Shown here: positions 17,997-26,352 of the stretch, one piece after another
Layout of the letters: every line of letters begins with the position of its first letter
Numbering within the stretch: position 1 is the first letter of the stretch
Source: Sphaerisporangium corydalis
Lineage (GTDB): Bacteria > Actinomycetota > Actinomycetes > Streptosporangiales > Streptosporangiaceae
Length of the DNA: 64,000 nt
Assembly: GCF_025506355.1 (NCBI RefSeq)
Contig: NZ_JANZYP010000043.1
Location: 21,908-85,907 of the forward strand
Reading direction: 5' to 3'
Translations under genes and position numbers: made by a program
The notes under the pieces: generated by a model
Seen by the model: the letters and a program-made list of their open reading frames with translations, nothing else
What the model was told of the DNA's origin: nothing
Databases searched by the model: none

Positions 17997-18805
17997 AGGC
18001 CCTCCCCCGGACGGCGGTACTGCTGGGTCGGCTGGCCCGGCTGCTGAGGAGCGGGCTGCTGCTGACCGGGCTGGCCCGCCTCGATCGCGTCACGCGGCGC
18101 CGGTCCCTGGCCCAGCTCGGCCTTCATGCGGGCGAGCTCCAGCTCGACGTCGCTGCCGCCGCCCATGCGGTCGAGCTCGGCCTGGATGTCGTCGGGACGC
18201 GAGCCGCTGAAGTCGTCGAGCGCGCCGCTGGCGAGCAGCTCGTCGATGGCGCCGGCACGTGCCTGCATCTGCGCGGTCTTGTCCTCGGCCCGCTGGATCG
18301 CCAGGCCCACGTCGCCCATCTCCTCGGAGATGCCGGAGAAGGCCTCGTTGATGCGGGTCTGCGCCTCGGCGGCGGTGTAGGTGGCCTTGATGGTCTCCTT
18401 CTTGTGGCGGAAGGAGTCGACCTTGGCCTGGAGACGCTGGCTGGCGAGGGTCAGCTTCTCCTCCTCGCCCTGGAGGTTGTTGTGCTGGGTGCGCAGGTCG
18501 GCGATCTGGGTCTGCAGCGAGGACCGCCGGCTGAGCGCCTCGCGGGCCAGGTCCTCACGCCCCACGCCGAGTGCCTTGCGGCCCTGGTCCTCAAGCCGGG
18601 ACGACTGCTGCTCGATCTGGTTGATCTGCAGCTCCACCCGCTTGCGCGAGGTGGCGACGTCGGCCACGCCCCGGCGTACCTTCTGCAGAAGCTCGAGCTG
18701 CCGCTGATAGGAGTAGTCGAGGGTCTCGCGCGGATCTTCCATCTTGTCCAAGGCCTTGTTGGCCTTGGACTTGAAGATCAAGGAAAGTCTCTTCATCACG
18801 CTCAT
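17993..18805 (-). CDS. pspA: PspA/IM30 family envelope-stress protein
   Basis: A 270-residue, almost wholly helical, coiled-coil protein of the ESCRT-III-like PspA/Vipp1 family. The start MSVMKRLSLIFKSKANKALD is the amphipathic membrane-binding helix and EDPRETLDYSYQRQLELLQ is the conserved first hairpin. A Gln/Pro-rich tail ends the protein. It binds stressed membranes and forms oligomers that keep the proton barrier. It is the first gene of the four-gene operon with pspAA, htpX and pspAB. No PspF or ClgR box could be identified in the 230-nt upstream region. Confidence 0.95.
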   Translation of the reverse strand: MSVMKRLSLIFKSKANKALDKMEDPRETLDYSYQRQLELLQKVRRGVADVATSRKRVELQINQIEQQSSRLEDQGRKALGVGREDLAREALSRRSSLQTQIADLRTQHNNLQGEEEKLTLASQRLQAKVDSFRHKKETIKATYTAAEAQTRINEAFSGISEEMGDVGLAIQRAEDKTAQMQARAGAIDELLASGALDDFSGSRPDDIQAELDRMGGGSDVELELARMKAELGQGPAPRDAIEAGQPGQQQPAPQQPGQPTQQYRRPGEGL

Positions 18806-19038
18806 GCGCGTTGGCCGTCCCCTTCTTAGGTAGTGCTGTGCCTATGCTTCCGCTCGCTGCGACGCTCGCCGGCCGTATGCTCGCTGCGCTGGCATCCATG
18901 CTCCCTCGCGCCGCCTCGCAACTCCATAGGCTGCTCACTCATCGTCAGCCCCCGATTATCGCGGCAAAGTCGCCTAGGTCCACCCTACGCATAACGCACG
19001 AGGGCGTCATTAAGTTGCACCCCCGGTAGGCTGGCGTC
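18806..19038. other. Control region between divergent pspA and DUF3043 genes
   Basis: There is no gene in these 233 nt. The right end holds the leaderless promoter of the DUF3043 gene. The pspA side contains short CGCTCGC/GCTCGCTGCG repeats around 18847-18895 but no operator that I recognise. Confidence 0.5.
19027..19032 (+). promoter_or_regulatory. Leaderless -10 box for the DUF3043 gene
   Basis: TAGGCT ends 6 nt before the GTG at 19039; there is no ribosome binding site. Confidence 0.55.
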
Positions 19039-19662
19039 GTGTTCCGACGTCGTACTCAGGCCCCCGTGGATGACTCGCCCTCCTCCTCTTCAGTGACGCA
19101 GGCCAAAAACTCGGGAAAGGGCCGCCCAACCCCCACTCGCCGTGAGGCGCAAGGCCGCCGCCGCCAGCCGGTGACCGCCCCCACCAACCGCAAAGAGGCC
19201 TACAAGCAGGCCCGCGAGCGCCAGGCCGCGGAGCGGATACGCGCGCGCGAGGGCATGCTCAAGGGCGACGACCGCTACCTGCCCGCCCGGGACAAGGGCC
19301 CGGCCCGCAAGGCCGCGCGCGACTGGGTCGACAGCCGGCGGACGATCAGCCAGTTCTTCCTGCCCGTCTCGCTGGTCCTGCTGGTCATCCTGTGGACGAT
19401 CCCGATGTTCGGCGGCCAGACCGGCATGCTGCTCTACTCCTACGCGATCACGATCCTGTGGCCGCTGATGATCGTCGTCGTGGTCCTCAGCTCGTTCTGG
19501 GTCGCCCAGCGGGTGAAGAAGGAGGCGGCGGAGCGGTTCCCCGGCGAGAGCCTGAAGGGGGTCGGCTTCTACGGGGCCATGCGCGCGATGCAGATCCGCC
19601 GCCTGCGCTTCCCGCCCCCGACGCTGCTCCCCGGCGGCAGGCCCGTCCCGCCGAAGAGGTGA
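19039..19662 (+). CDS. DUF3043 family membrane protein
   Basis: A 207-residue actinobacterial protein. The first 100 residues are basic and rich in Arg, Gln and Glu (YKQARERQAAERIRAREGML), then RDWVDSRRTISQFFLP leads into two membrane helices at about 107-155, and a basic C-terminus follows. The arrangement and sequence match DUF3043, whose function is unknown. In mycobacteria the homologue lies near the adenosine kinase and IscA-type genes, as here. The start is a GTG with a -10 box 6 nt upstream, so it is likely translated from a leaderless message. Confidence 0.85.
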   Translation: MFRRRTQAPVDDSPSSSSVTQAKNSGKGRPTPTRREAQGRRRQPVTAPTNRKEAYKQARERQAAERIRAREGMLKGDDRYLPARDKGPARKAARDWVDSRRTISQFFLPVSLVLLVILWTIPMFGGQTGMLLYSYAITILWPLMIVVVVLSSFWVAQRVKKEAAERFPGESLKGVGFYGAMRAMQIRRLRFPPPTLLPGGRPVPPKR

Positions 19663-19724
19663 CCCGGCGCTGAAACGGCGGCGGGCGCGGCGATCCCGGG
19701 AGCCGTCGCCCGCCCGGCGGCGGC

Positions 19725-19730
19725 TAATGT
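19725..19730 (+). promoter_or_regulatory. Leaderless -10 box for the aldo/keto reductase gene
   Basis: TAATGT ends 7 nt before the ATG at 19738. Confidence 0.45.
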
Positions 19731-19737
19731 CGGGCGC

Positions 19738-20736
19738 ATGCGTTTTCGTCATCTCGGCCGCAGCGGTCTCAAGGTCAGCGAGATCAGCTACGGCAACTGG
19801 ATCACCCATGGCTCCCAGGTCGAGGAGGACGCCGCCAAGGAATGCGTGAAGGCGGCCCTCGACGAGGGGATCACCACCTACGACACCGCCGACGTGTACG
19901 CGGGCACCCGGGCCGAAGAGGTGCTCGGCCGCGCCCTGAAGGGCCTGCGCCGCGAGTCTCTGGAGATCTTCACCAAGGTCTACTGGCCGACCGGCGCGGG
20001 CCAGAACGACCGTGGCCTGTCCCGCAAGCACATCACCGAGGCGATCAACGGATCGCTGCGGCGCCTCGGGACCGACTACGTCGACCTCTACCAGGCCCAC
20101 CGCTACGACAACGAGACGCCGCTGGAAGAGACGCTGCGGGCCTTCAACGACCTGGTCCGCCAGGGCAAGGTGCTGTACGTGGGCGTCAGCGAGTGGAACG
20201 CCTCGCAGATCGCCGACGCGCTCCGGATCGCCGGGGAGATGGGCTTCGACCGCCTGGTGTCCAACCAGCCGCAGTACTCGATGCTGTGGCGGGTCATCGA
20301 GTCCGAGGTCGTCCCGCTGTGCGAGAAGGAGGGGGTCGGCCAGATCGTGTGGTCGCCCATCGCCCAGGGCGTGCTCACCGGCAAGTACCTGCCCGGCCAG
20401 GCGCCGCCCGAGGGATCGCGGGCCACCGACCCCTCAGGGTCGGGCTTCATCTCCCCGCTGCTGAACGACGACGTGCTCACCCGGGTGCAGGAGCTCAAGC
20501 CCATCGCCGCCGACCTCGGGCTGACGATGGCGCAGCTCGCGGTGGCCTGGGTGCTGGCGAACCCGAACGTCTCCTCGGCCATCGTCGGGGCGACGCGGCC
20601 CGAGCAGGTGCGCGACAACGTGAAGGCGTCCGGCGTGACGCTCGGCGACGACGTCCTGGCGCGCATCGACGAGGTGCTCGGCGCGGTCGTCGTCCGGGAC
20701 CCCGCGAGGACGGTCAGCCCCGCCACCCGTCCGTAG
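19738..20736 (+). CDS. Aldo/keto reductase, potassium-channel beta-subunit-like
   Basis: A 332-residue NADPH-dependent TIM-barrel reductase. The catalytic tetrad is D49, Y54, K80 and H121 (in TTYDTADVY, FTKVYW and QAHRYD). The C-terminal cofactor-binding part contains AIVGATRPEQVRDN. It is most like the subgroup with the Kv-beta subunit and YghZ, which act on aldehydes and methylglyoxal; the natural substrate here is unknown. It ends in a long hairpin shared with the convergent small gene. Confidence 0.9.
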   Translation: MRFRHLGRSGLKVSEISYGNWITHGSQVEEDAAKECVKAALDEGITTYDTADVYAGTRAEEVLGRALKGLRRESLEIFTKVYWPTGAGQNDRGLSRKHITEAINGSLRRLGTDYVDLYQAHRYDNETPLEETLRAFNDLVRQGKVLYVGVSEWNASQIADALRIAGEMGFDRLVSNQPQYSMLWRVIESEVVPLCEKEGVGQIVWSPIAQGVLTGKYLPGQAPPEGSRATDPSGSGFISPLLNDDVLTRVQELKPIAADLGLTMAQLAVAWVLANPNVSSAIVGATRPEQVRDNVKASGVTLGDDVLARIDEVLGAVVVRDPARTVSPATRP

Positions 20737-20763
20737 TCACCATAAAGACGCGGCCGTAATGTC

Positions 20764-20841
20764 CGCCGGCCCCTTGCGTTTCCCGGTCGCCCTGACGGAT
20801 TCCGTCACCGGGCGGCGGGAAACGGCAAGGGGCGCCGGCCG
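20764..20841. terminator. Long imperfect hairpin between convergent genes
   Basis: Arms of about 20 nt (about 20766-20785 and 20815-20838) pair with only small bulges. Inside, TGACGGA-T-TCCGTCA (20793-20807) forms a second perfect inverted repeat flanked by CGCCC/GGGCG. It lies between the aldo/keto reductase stop and the end of the small minus-strand gene, ending 1 nt before the latter's stop codon, and can terminate both. Confidence 0.75.
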
Positions 20842-21048
20842 TCACTCGGCACGCAGGGACATCCCGCCGTACTCCACCTTGTCGTCGTCCAGAAGCGCGA
20901 CCTGCTCGACTCCGGAACTCAGCAGCGAGCGCCAGTTCTCTCCGAGCCATGACTCGGCGTCGGCCTGACTTGGGAAGATCTCGCGCGGAAGAGGGCTGTC
21001 CGTAACCTCACCACCGTTAGCATTTTCATAACGCCAGCGCCAAGTCAT
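20842..21048 (-). CDS. Small conserved actinobacterial protein of unknown function
   Basis: A 68-residue protein starting MTWRWRYENANGGEVTD, with SQADAESWLGENWRSLL in the centre and an acidic end. I recall similar short MTWRWRYE proteins in streptomycetes and relatives, but know no function. It has no membrane segment or signal peptide. The ATG at 21048 has a perfect AAAAGGAG site 8 nt upstream; the frame remains open for 59 more codons upstream but without similarity. It is convergent with the aldo/keto reductase and divergent from cobU. Confidence 0.75.
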   Translation of the reverse strand: MTWRWRYENANGGEVTDSPLPREIFPSQADAESWLGENWRSLLSSGVEQVALLDDDKVEYGGMSLRAE

Positions 21049-21297
21049 GCCATACGCTCCTTTTCGCGGGGTTTGCCCAACGCCCTCAGCAGGCTGTGCA
21101 GACCCTATCTCCTGGAGTGTGCCGCAGATCTTGTCCTGAGCGTGTCCGGGCGGGGCCCGCACGGCTCCCGGACGCGACCGGACCGCCCGACCCTTCGACG
21201 ATGGAGGCCGCCCCATGCCGCCCACGCTCCGTCTCCCGGCGCCGGCCGCCGGACCCGGACTCGCGACGGCGGCCGAGCCCCCGCTCCCGGTCAGGGC

Positions 21298-22404
21298 GTG
21301 GTGAAGGTCCTGCTCTCAGGCACGGCCGGCCCGTACGGGTGGCCCGAGCCCGCGTGCGGGTGCGCCTCCTGCGGCCGGCTGTCCCCCGGCCACCGCCTGC
21401 CCACCGCCATCGTGCTCGACGACGTCGTCAGGCTCGCGCCGCCCGCCGGCCTGTCGCTCGCGCCCCCGGCCGCGATGCCCAAGGGGTACCGGATGACCGT
21501 CACCCCCGACGGGTACGCGGTGAGCGGGCCGGACCGGGGGCGGGTCCTGCACGCCGTCCCGGGCGGGCAGGACTGCGGGTCGCCCTCGCCGAGCTGGGCC
21601 GAGGAGGCCTACGACCTGGTGCTCATCGACCTGCTGGAACGCCCCGAGCGGCTGGGCGACCTGCGGCGGCGCGGCCTGGTGACCCCGCGCACGCACGTGG
21701 TGGCGATCCACCTGGACCACCGCCTGCCCTCCGAGGCCGAGCTCGGCAGGCGCCTGGCGTTCTGGGGGGCCGAGGTCGTCGACGACGGCACGATCCTGGA
21801 CACGCGCCGGCCCGCCCCCGCGCGGGCGCTCGCGCCCAAGCGGGTGCTGGTCCTCGGCGGCGCCCGCTCGGGCAAGTCGGCCGAGGCGGAGATGCGGCTG
21901 ATCACCGAGGCCGACGTCACCTACGTCGCGACCGGGCCGACCGGGCGCGGGGACGCGGAATGGACGGCGCGGGTCAGGGCCCACCAGCGGCGGCGCCCGG
22001 GCTACTGGACGACCATCGAGACCACCGAGCTGGCGGCGCTGCTGCGGTCGGAGACCGGACCGCTCCTGGTCGACGGGGTCGGCACCTGGCTCGCGGCGGT
22101 GTTCGACGGGTGCGGCGCCTGGGGCGACCCCGCCCACGACCGGCCGCGCGGGCGCAAGCCGGGACGGTTCGGCACCGCCCTGGACGCGGTCGGGGCGCGC
22201 TGCGACGATCTGGTGGCGGCCTGGCGGCAGACCCGGGCCCAGGTGGTGGCGGTCAGCGACGAGGTCGGGCTCAGCGTGGTGCCGGCCACGGCCAGCGGGC
22301 GCGTGTTCCGCGACGCACTGGGCCGGCTCAACCAGCGCCTGGCGGCGGAGTCGGAGGAGGTCTCCCTCGTCGTCGCCGGCCGCGTCGTCCCGCTCCCCAT
22401 CTGA
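21298..22404 (+). CDS. cobU: Bifunctional adenosylcobinamide kinase/guanylyltransferase with degenerate N-terminal hydrolase-like domain
   Basis: A 368-residue enzyme of the cobalamin nucleotide loop: it phosphorylates adenosylcobinamide and converts the phosphate to AdoCbi-GDP. The CobU part starts near residue 181 with the P-loop GGARSGKS (187-194), followed by VTYVATG and VSDEVGLSVVPATASGR. The first 170 residues resemble the metallo-beta-lactamase-like domain fused to CobU in streptomycetes (LLSGTAGPYGWPEPACGCASC, VVAIHLDH), but the His-rich metal motif is missing and the region is short, so it is probably inactive. The start is one of two adjacent GTG codons. cobS follows 84 nt downstream. 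No cobalamin riboswitch could be recognised upstream. Confidence 0.9.
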   Translation: MVKVLLSGTAGPYGWPEPACGCASCGRLSPGHRLPTAIVLDDVVRLAPPAGLSLAPPAAMPKGYRMTVTPDGYAVSGPDRGRVLHAVPGGQDCGSPSPSWAEEAYDLVLIDLLERPERLGDLRRRGLVTPRTHVVAIHLDHRLPSEAELGRRLAFWGAEVVDDGTILDTRRPAPARALAPKRVLVLGGARSGKSAEAEMRLITEADVTYVATGPTGRGDAEWTARVRAHQRRRPGYWTTIETTELAALLRSETGPLLVDGVGTWLAAVFDGCGAWGDPAHDRPRGRKPGRFGTALDAVGARCDDLVAAWRQTRAQVVAVSDEVGLSVVPATASGRVFRDALGRLNQRLAAESEEVSLVVAGRVVPLPI

Positions 22405-22488
22405 CCCCGCTCCCACCCGGACCGGCGCGGCCCGGCCCCGTAGCCCTGACCCCGCCACGCCCCCTGTCACCCGAGGAACCGGAACGCC

Positions 22489-23259
22489 ATGACCGCATCG
22501 GAGGCCCCGGAGGGGCCGCTCGCCGCCGGGCTGCGCCTGGCCGCCGGCACGCTCACCATCTGGCCGGCGGGGACGCCGCGCGCCGACCGCGAGACGGCGG
22601 GCCGGGCGATGACCCTGGCCCCGGTGGTCGGCCTGCTGCTCGGCGTGGCGGCGGCGGTGGTCATGGCCGTCGCCGGCCGCGCGGTCGCGCCGCTGCTCGC
22701 GGCGGGCCTGGGCGTGGGCGCGCTGGCCGTGCTGACCCGGGGCCTGCACCTGGACGGGCTCGCCGACCTGGCGGACGGCCTCGGGAGCGGGCGGCCGGCC
22801 GAGGGCGCGCTGGAGATCATGAAGCGGTCCGACATCGGGCCGTTCGGCGTGGTGGCGCTGGTGTTCACGCTGCTGGTCCAGGTGGCCGCGGCGGCCGAGG
22901 CGGGACCGGCGGCGCTCGCCGTCGCGTGCGTCACCGGGCGCCTGGCGGTGACCTGGGCCTGCGTCACGGGCGTCCCTCCGGCGCGGCCGGAGGGGCTCGG
23001 GGCGATGGTGGCCGGGACGGTGCGCCAGAGCGACGCGATCATCGCGACCGGGGCGGCCGTCGCGGTGGCCCTGGTCGCCGGCCTGGCGTCGGGAGCGCCG
23101 GTGGCCTATCCACTGGCGGTCCTCGCCGGGCTCGGCGCCGCGTGGGCGCTCAGGGCGCACGCCACGCGGCGGCTCGGGGGGATCACCGGCGACGTGCTGG
23201 GCGCCCTGGTCGAGACCGCCACCGCCGTCGCCCTGCTGGTCTGCGCCGCATTCCTGTGA
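22489..23259 (+). CDS. cobS: Adenosylcobinamide-GDP ribazoletransferase (cobalamin synthase)
   Basis: A 256-residue membrane enzyme with about six hydrophobic segments that joins AdoCbi-GDP to alpha-ribazole (phosphate) to make cobalamin. The signature RGLHLDGLADLADGLGSG (residues 84-101) holds the acidic metal-binding motif, MKRSDIGPFGVVAL follows, and GGITGDVLGA lies near the end. It completes the reaction begun by the upstream CobU product. A hairpin separates it from the convergent DUF1648 gene. Confidence 0.95.
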   Translation: MTASEAPEGPLAAGLRLAAGTLTIWPAGTPRADRETAGRAMTLAPVVGLLLGVAAAVVMAVAGRAVAPLLAAGLGVGALAVLTRGLHLDGLADLADGLGSGRPAEGALEIMKRSDIGPFGVVALVFTLLVQVAAAAEAGPAALAVACVTGRLAVTWACVTGVPPARPEGLGAMVAGTVRQSDAIIATGAAVAVALVAGLASGAPVAYPLAVLAGLGAAWALRAHATRRLGGITGDVLGALVETATAVALLVCAAFL

Positions 23260-23324
23260 CCTGCGGCGGCGAAGGCTCCGCCGTCCTGTGACCGGCGGCG
23301 GGACCGGCGCCTCCGTCCCTGCGA

Positions 23325-23345
23325 CAGGAAGGCGTCGCCTTCCTG
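23325..23345. terminator. Perfect hairpin between cobS and the convergent membrane-protein gene
   Basis: A 10-bp inverted repeat, CAGGAAGGCG with CGCCTTCCTG, is separated by one T. The flanks (23253-23345) hold three copies of a TCCTGTGA motif, suggesting local duplication. Confidence 0.55.
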
Positions 23346-23370
23346 TGAGCCGCGGCGCCGGCGCCGTGGG

Positions 23371-24360
23371 TCAGGAGACGGGGGCGCGCCGGGCGATGAG
23401 GCCGTTCAGGAGCGCGGCGCCGTGGGCGGCGTCGTCGACGCTGACGGCCAGCTCGCCCCCGGACAGGTCGCGCACCACGAGGCACTCGCCCGCGCGGATC
23501 ATGATGGTCACGCTCCCGGCCAGCCCCCTGATCCCCCAGCCGCCGACCTCCGAGGGGCGGCGCTCCTCGGCCCGCGCGCTCTGGAGCGTGGCCAGCGGAA
23601 GGGTGCGCCTCGGCCGGCGGAACGGGCCGAAGGCGATGACCAGGCCGCCGTCCCCCACCCGCACACCGGCCGTCGAGACCCAGAGCACCACGAGCCCGGC
23701 GACGGCCAGCACCCCGGCCGCGACCAGGGCGACCCCGGCCGCGACGATGCCGCCGGCGACGGCCAGCGCGACCGCGGCCACCAGGCACGCGACGCCCGTC
23801 CCTGTGACCCACCCGTTGGAGGCGGAGGACACCCACACCGTCCGCCGGTCCGGCCGCAGGCGCATCCCGGCCTGCGGGACCACCGGCTCGCGGACCAGCG
23901 GCTCGTCCGGCCCCGGGCCGCCCGCCGCCCGGCCCAGCGCGCCGCCGGCCGCCGCGGCGGCGAAGACGAGCAGGAACGCCCGCCAGCCGAGCGGGCCGGC
24001 CTCGTGCCAGCCGGGCCGGTCGAGGTTGGCGGCCAGGGTGATCGCCTGCGTGCCCACGGCGAACGCGGCGCCCGCGCCGAGGACGATCCCGAGGGTCCTG
24101 CGGTGGGCCCGGTGCCGCAGGGCGTTCCAGCGCAGGTGCGCGCAGACGGCGATGGCCACCGGAAGCGCCCAGACCGCCAGGGAGAGCGAGAACGAGGCCC
24201 AGAAGGGCAACGAGCGGTCGGGCCGCCCCGACGGCCCCCAGTGGGCCGCGAGCGGCTCGGGGAGGCGGTCGCGCAGCAGCAGGGGGACGGCGACCAGGAT
24301 CCCGGTCACCGTCGCGGTCCACGCGCCGGCCACCAGGAGCGACCGCGACGGGTGGCTCAT
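23371..24360 (-). CDS. DUF1648-type membrane protein
   Basis: A 329-residue protein with about six or seven membrane helices. LPEPLAAHWGPSGRPDRS near residue 32-49 is the loop typical of DUF1648, a domain also found in SdpI-like immunity proteins. The C-terminal 110 residues are soluble and contain VIAFGPFRRPRRTLPLATLQSA, resembling bacterial PH-like or YdbS-type domains. Its start overlaps the stop of the GntR gene (ATGA), so it is the regulator's partner and is probably under its control. Function unknown; envelope stress or antibiotic response is a guess from YtrA-type operons. Confidence 0.75.
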   Translation of the reverse strand: MSHPSRSLLVAGAWTATVTGILVAVPLLLRDRLPEPLAAHWGPSGRPDRSLPFWASFSLSLAVWALPVAIAVCAHLRWNALRHRAHRRTLGIVLGAGAAFAVGTQAITLAANLDRPGWHEAGPLGWRAFLLVFAAAAAGGALGRAAGGPGPDEPLVREPVVPQAGMRLRPDRRTVWVSSASNGWVTGTGVACLVAAVALAVAGGIVAAGVALVAAGVLAVAGLVVLWVSTAGVRVGDGGLVIAFGPFRRPRRTLPLATLQSARAEERRPSEVGGWGIRGLAGSVTIMIRAGECLVVRDLSGGELAVSVDDAAHGAALLNGLIARRAPVS

Positions 24361-24704
24361 GACAACTCCTTGATGATCTCGATCACTTCTTCGGGACGGT
24401 GGCCGTATCGCTCCGCCTCGTCCAGCAGTTCGCGGGCCATGCGCCGCAGGACCTCGCGCCCGTCGGGGGGACGGAGCACCGAGACCCCCCGGCCCCGGCG
24501 GAACTCCAGCACCCCCTCGTCCCGCAGGTCGCGCAGGGCGCGCAGCACCGTGTTGGCGTTGACCCCGAGCGCGTCGGCGAGTTCGCGGGCCGAGGGCAGC
24601 CGCTGCCCGGGGAGCACGGTCCCCGAGGCGACGGCGCGCCTGACGGCTCCCGCCACCTGCTCGTGGAGCGGCCGTGGGTCGTTCAGGTCGAGTGTGAGCA
24701 ACAT
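24357..24704 (-). CDS. GntR-family transcriptional regulator, YtrA type
   Basis: A 115-residue repressor: an N-terminal winged helix-turn-helix (RPLHEQVAGAVRRAVASG, then LPSARELADALGVNANTVLRALR) and a short helical tail for dimerisation, with no large effector domain, which is the YtrA subgroup. YtrA-type regulators often control adjacent membrane-protein or ABC-transporter genes. It is coupled to the downstream DUF1648 gene. A palindrome overlapping its own start codon suggests autoregulation. Confidence 0.9.
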   Translation of the reverse strand: MLLTLDLNDPRPLHEQVAGAVRRAVASGTVLPGQRLPSARELADALGVNANTVLRALRDLRDEGVLEFRRGRGVSVLRPPDGREVLRRMARELLDEAERYGHRPEEVIEIIKELS

Positions 24705-24727
24705 GGTGCTAGTGACATTAGCACCAT
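24703..24727 (-). promoter_or_regulatory. GntR operator over a leaderless promoter
   Basis: ATGGTGCTA-N7-TAGCACCAT is a perfect 9-bp inverted repeat that includes the start codon of the GntR gene. On the minus strand TGGACG, 17 nt, TAATGT forms a plausible promoter whose -10 lies inside the palindrome, 10 nt before the ATG, so a bound repressor would block RNA polymerase. Confidence 0.7.
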
Positions 24728-24849
24728 TGATACCAAGCGTCCAGGATGTGGCCGATCAACCTGCCCGCCCGGTGTTTTCCCAGGTGAGGAATTCGTAGGA
24801 CGAACCCTCGTTTATGCGTACGCGTGAAGCACGGCTAGCATCGGCCTAC

Positions 24850-26352
24850 GTGACGACAGTGCGACTTAACGCCCTTGACTCGGGGTCGGTGGAGACCGGC
24901 GCCCTCGTAGTCGGCATCAATACCTCCCCTGACGGCCTCCGTCCCGCGCCGGGTGCGGAGGACCTCGACGCGGCGCTCACCGGCGGGCTCGCCGCGACCC
25001 TGACCTCGCTCGGCTTCACCGGCAAGCCCGGGGAGGTCGCGAAGTTCCCGACGTTCGGCGCGGTCCCCGCGCCCGTGGCCGTCGCCGTCGGCCTCGGAGA
25101 CGCCCCCGATGAGCCCGGCGCCTACGACCTCGAAGTGCTGCGCCGCGCGGCCGGCGTGGCGACCCGCGCCCTGGCGGGAACGCCCAGCGCCACGCTCGCG
25201 CTGCCCGCCGCGACGGCGGAGCAGGCGGAGGCGGTGGCCCTCGGCGGCCTCCTCGGCGTCTACGACTTCACCCGCTACCGCACCGGCGGCGACGCCAAGG
25301 CGGCCGTCGGCGAGCTGGTCGTGCTGAGCGGCGCCTCCGGCGCCGATGAGGCCGTGGGCAAGGCCGCGACACTGGCCGAGTCCGTCACGCTCGTCCGCGA
25401 CCTGGTGAACACCCCGCCGTCGGACCTGTCGCCCGGCGGCTTCGCCGAGCTCGCCGAGGAGGCCGGCACCAAGGCCGGCCTGTCGGTCGAGGTCCTGGAC
25501 GAGGTGGCGCTGAAGGAGGGCGGCTACGGAGGCATCGTCGGCGTCGGGCAGGGCTCGGCCAACCCGCCCCGGCTGGTCCGGCTCGGCTACTCCCACCCCG
25601 CGGCCGAGACGACCGTGGCCTTCGTCGGCAAGGGCATCACCTTCGACTCCGGCGGCCTGTCGCTGAAGCCGTCCGCCTCCATGCCGTGGATGAAGTCCGA
25701 CATGGGCGGCGCCGGCGCGGTGTTCGGCGCGCTGCTGGCGATCGCCAAGCTCGGGCTGCGCGTCAACGCCGTCGGCTACCTGTGCCTGGCGGAGAACATG
25801 CCGAGCGGCACCGCCCAGCGCCCCTCCGACGTGCTCACCACCTACGCGGGCAAGACCGTCGAGGTGCTGGACACCGACGCCGAGGGCCGCCTGGTGCTGG
25901 CCGACGGCATCGCCCGCGCCGGCGAGGACGACCCCGACCTCATCATCGACGTGGCCACCCTGACCGGCGGCCAGATCGTCGCGCTCGGCTGGCGCACCTG
26001 CGGCGTCATGGCCTCCGACGACGAGCTGCGCGAGGAGGTCGTCGGCGTCGCCGTGGCGCAGGGCGAGGCCGCCTGGGGCATGCCGCTGCCCGAGGAGCTC
26101 CGCAAGGGCCTGGACTCCCCGATCGCCGACATCGCCAACCTCAACCCCGAGCGGTCCGGCAGCATGCTCGCCGCCGGCCTGTTCCTGCGCGAGTTCGTCC
26201 CCGAGGGCGTGCGCTGGGCCCACGTGGACATGGCGGGGCCGGCGTTCAACAAGGAGGCGCCCCACGGGTACACCCCCAAGGGCGGCACCGGCGTGATCAC
26301 CCGCACCCTGGTGGCACTGGCCGAGCGCCACCAGGCGGCACGCGAGGCATGA
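24850..26352 (+). CDS. pepA: Leucyl aminopeptidase (M17)
   Basis: A 500-residue dinuclear-metal cytosolic aminopeptidase. The C-terminal catalytic half contains VGKGITFDSGGLSLKP, WMKSDMGGAGAV and the family signature DTDAEGRLVLAD with the metal ligands. The GTG at 24850 gives VTTVRLNALDSGS; an ATG at 24814 would add 12 residues without homology. TAGCAT 8 nt before the GTG suggests a short-leader or leaderless transcript. As in mycobacteria the gene precedes the lipoamide and lipoate genes. Confidence 0.94.
   Translation: MTTVRLNALDSGSVETGALVVGINTSPDGLRPAPGAEDLDAALTGGLAATLTSLGFTGKPGEVAKFPTFGAVPAPVAVAVGLGDAPDEPGAYDLEVLRRAAGVATRALAGTPSATLALPAATAEQAEAVALGGLLGVYDFTRYRTGGDAKAAVGELVVLSGASGADEAVGKAATLAESVTLVRDLVNTPPSDLSPGGFAELAEEAGTKAGLSVEVLDEVALKEGGYGGIVGVGQGSANPPRLVRLGYSHPAAETTVAFVGKGITFDSGGLSLKPSASMPWMKSDMGGAGAVFGALLAIAKLGLRVNAVGYLCLAENMPSGTAQRPSDVLTTYAGKTVEVLDTDAEGRLVLADGIARAGEDDPDLIIDVATLTGGQIVALGWRTCGVMASDDELREEVVGVAVAQGEAAWGMPLPEELRKGLDSPIADIANLNPERSGSMLAAGLFLREFVPEGVRWAHVDMAGPAFNKEAPHGYTPKGGTGVITRTLVALAERHQAAREA

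Noticed and set aside
21049..21297. Possible cobalamin riboswitch before cobU
   Set aside because: No B12-box or matching stem arrangement could be found by eye in this region; it may be controlled elsewhere.
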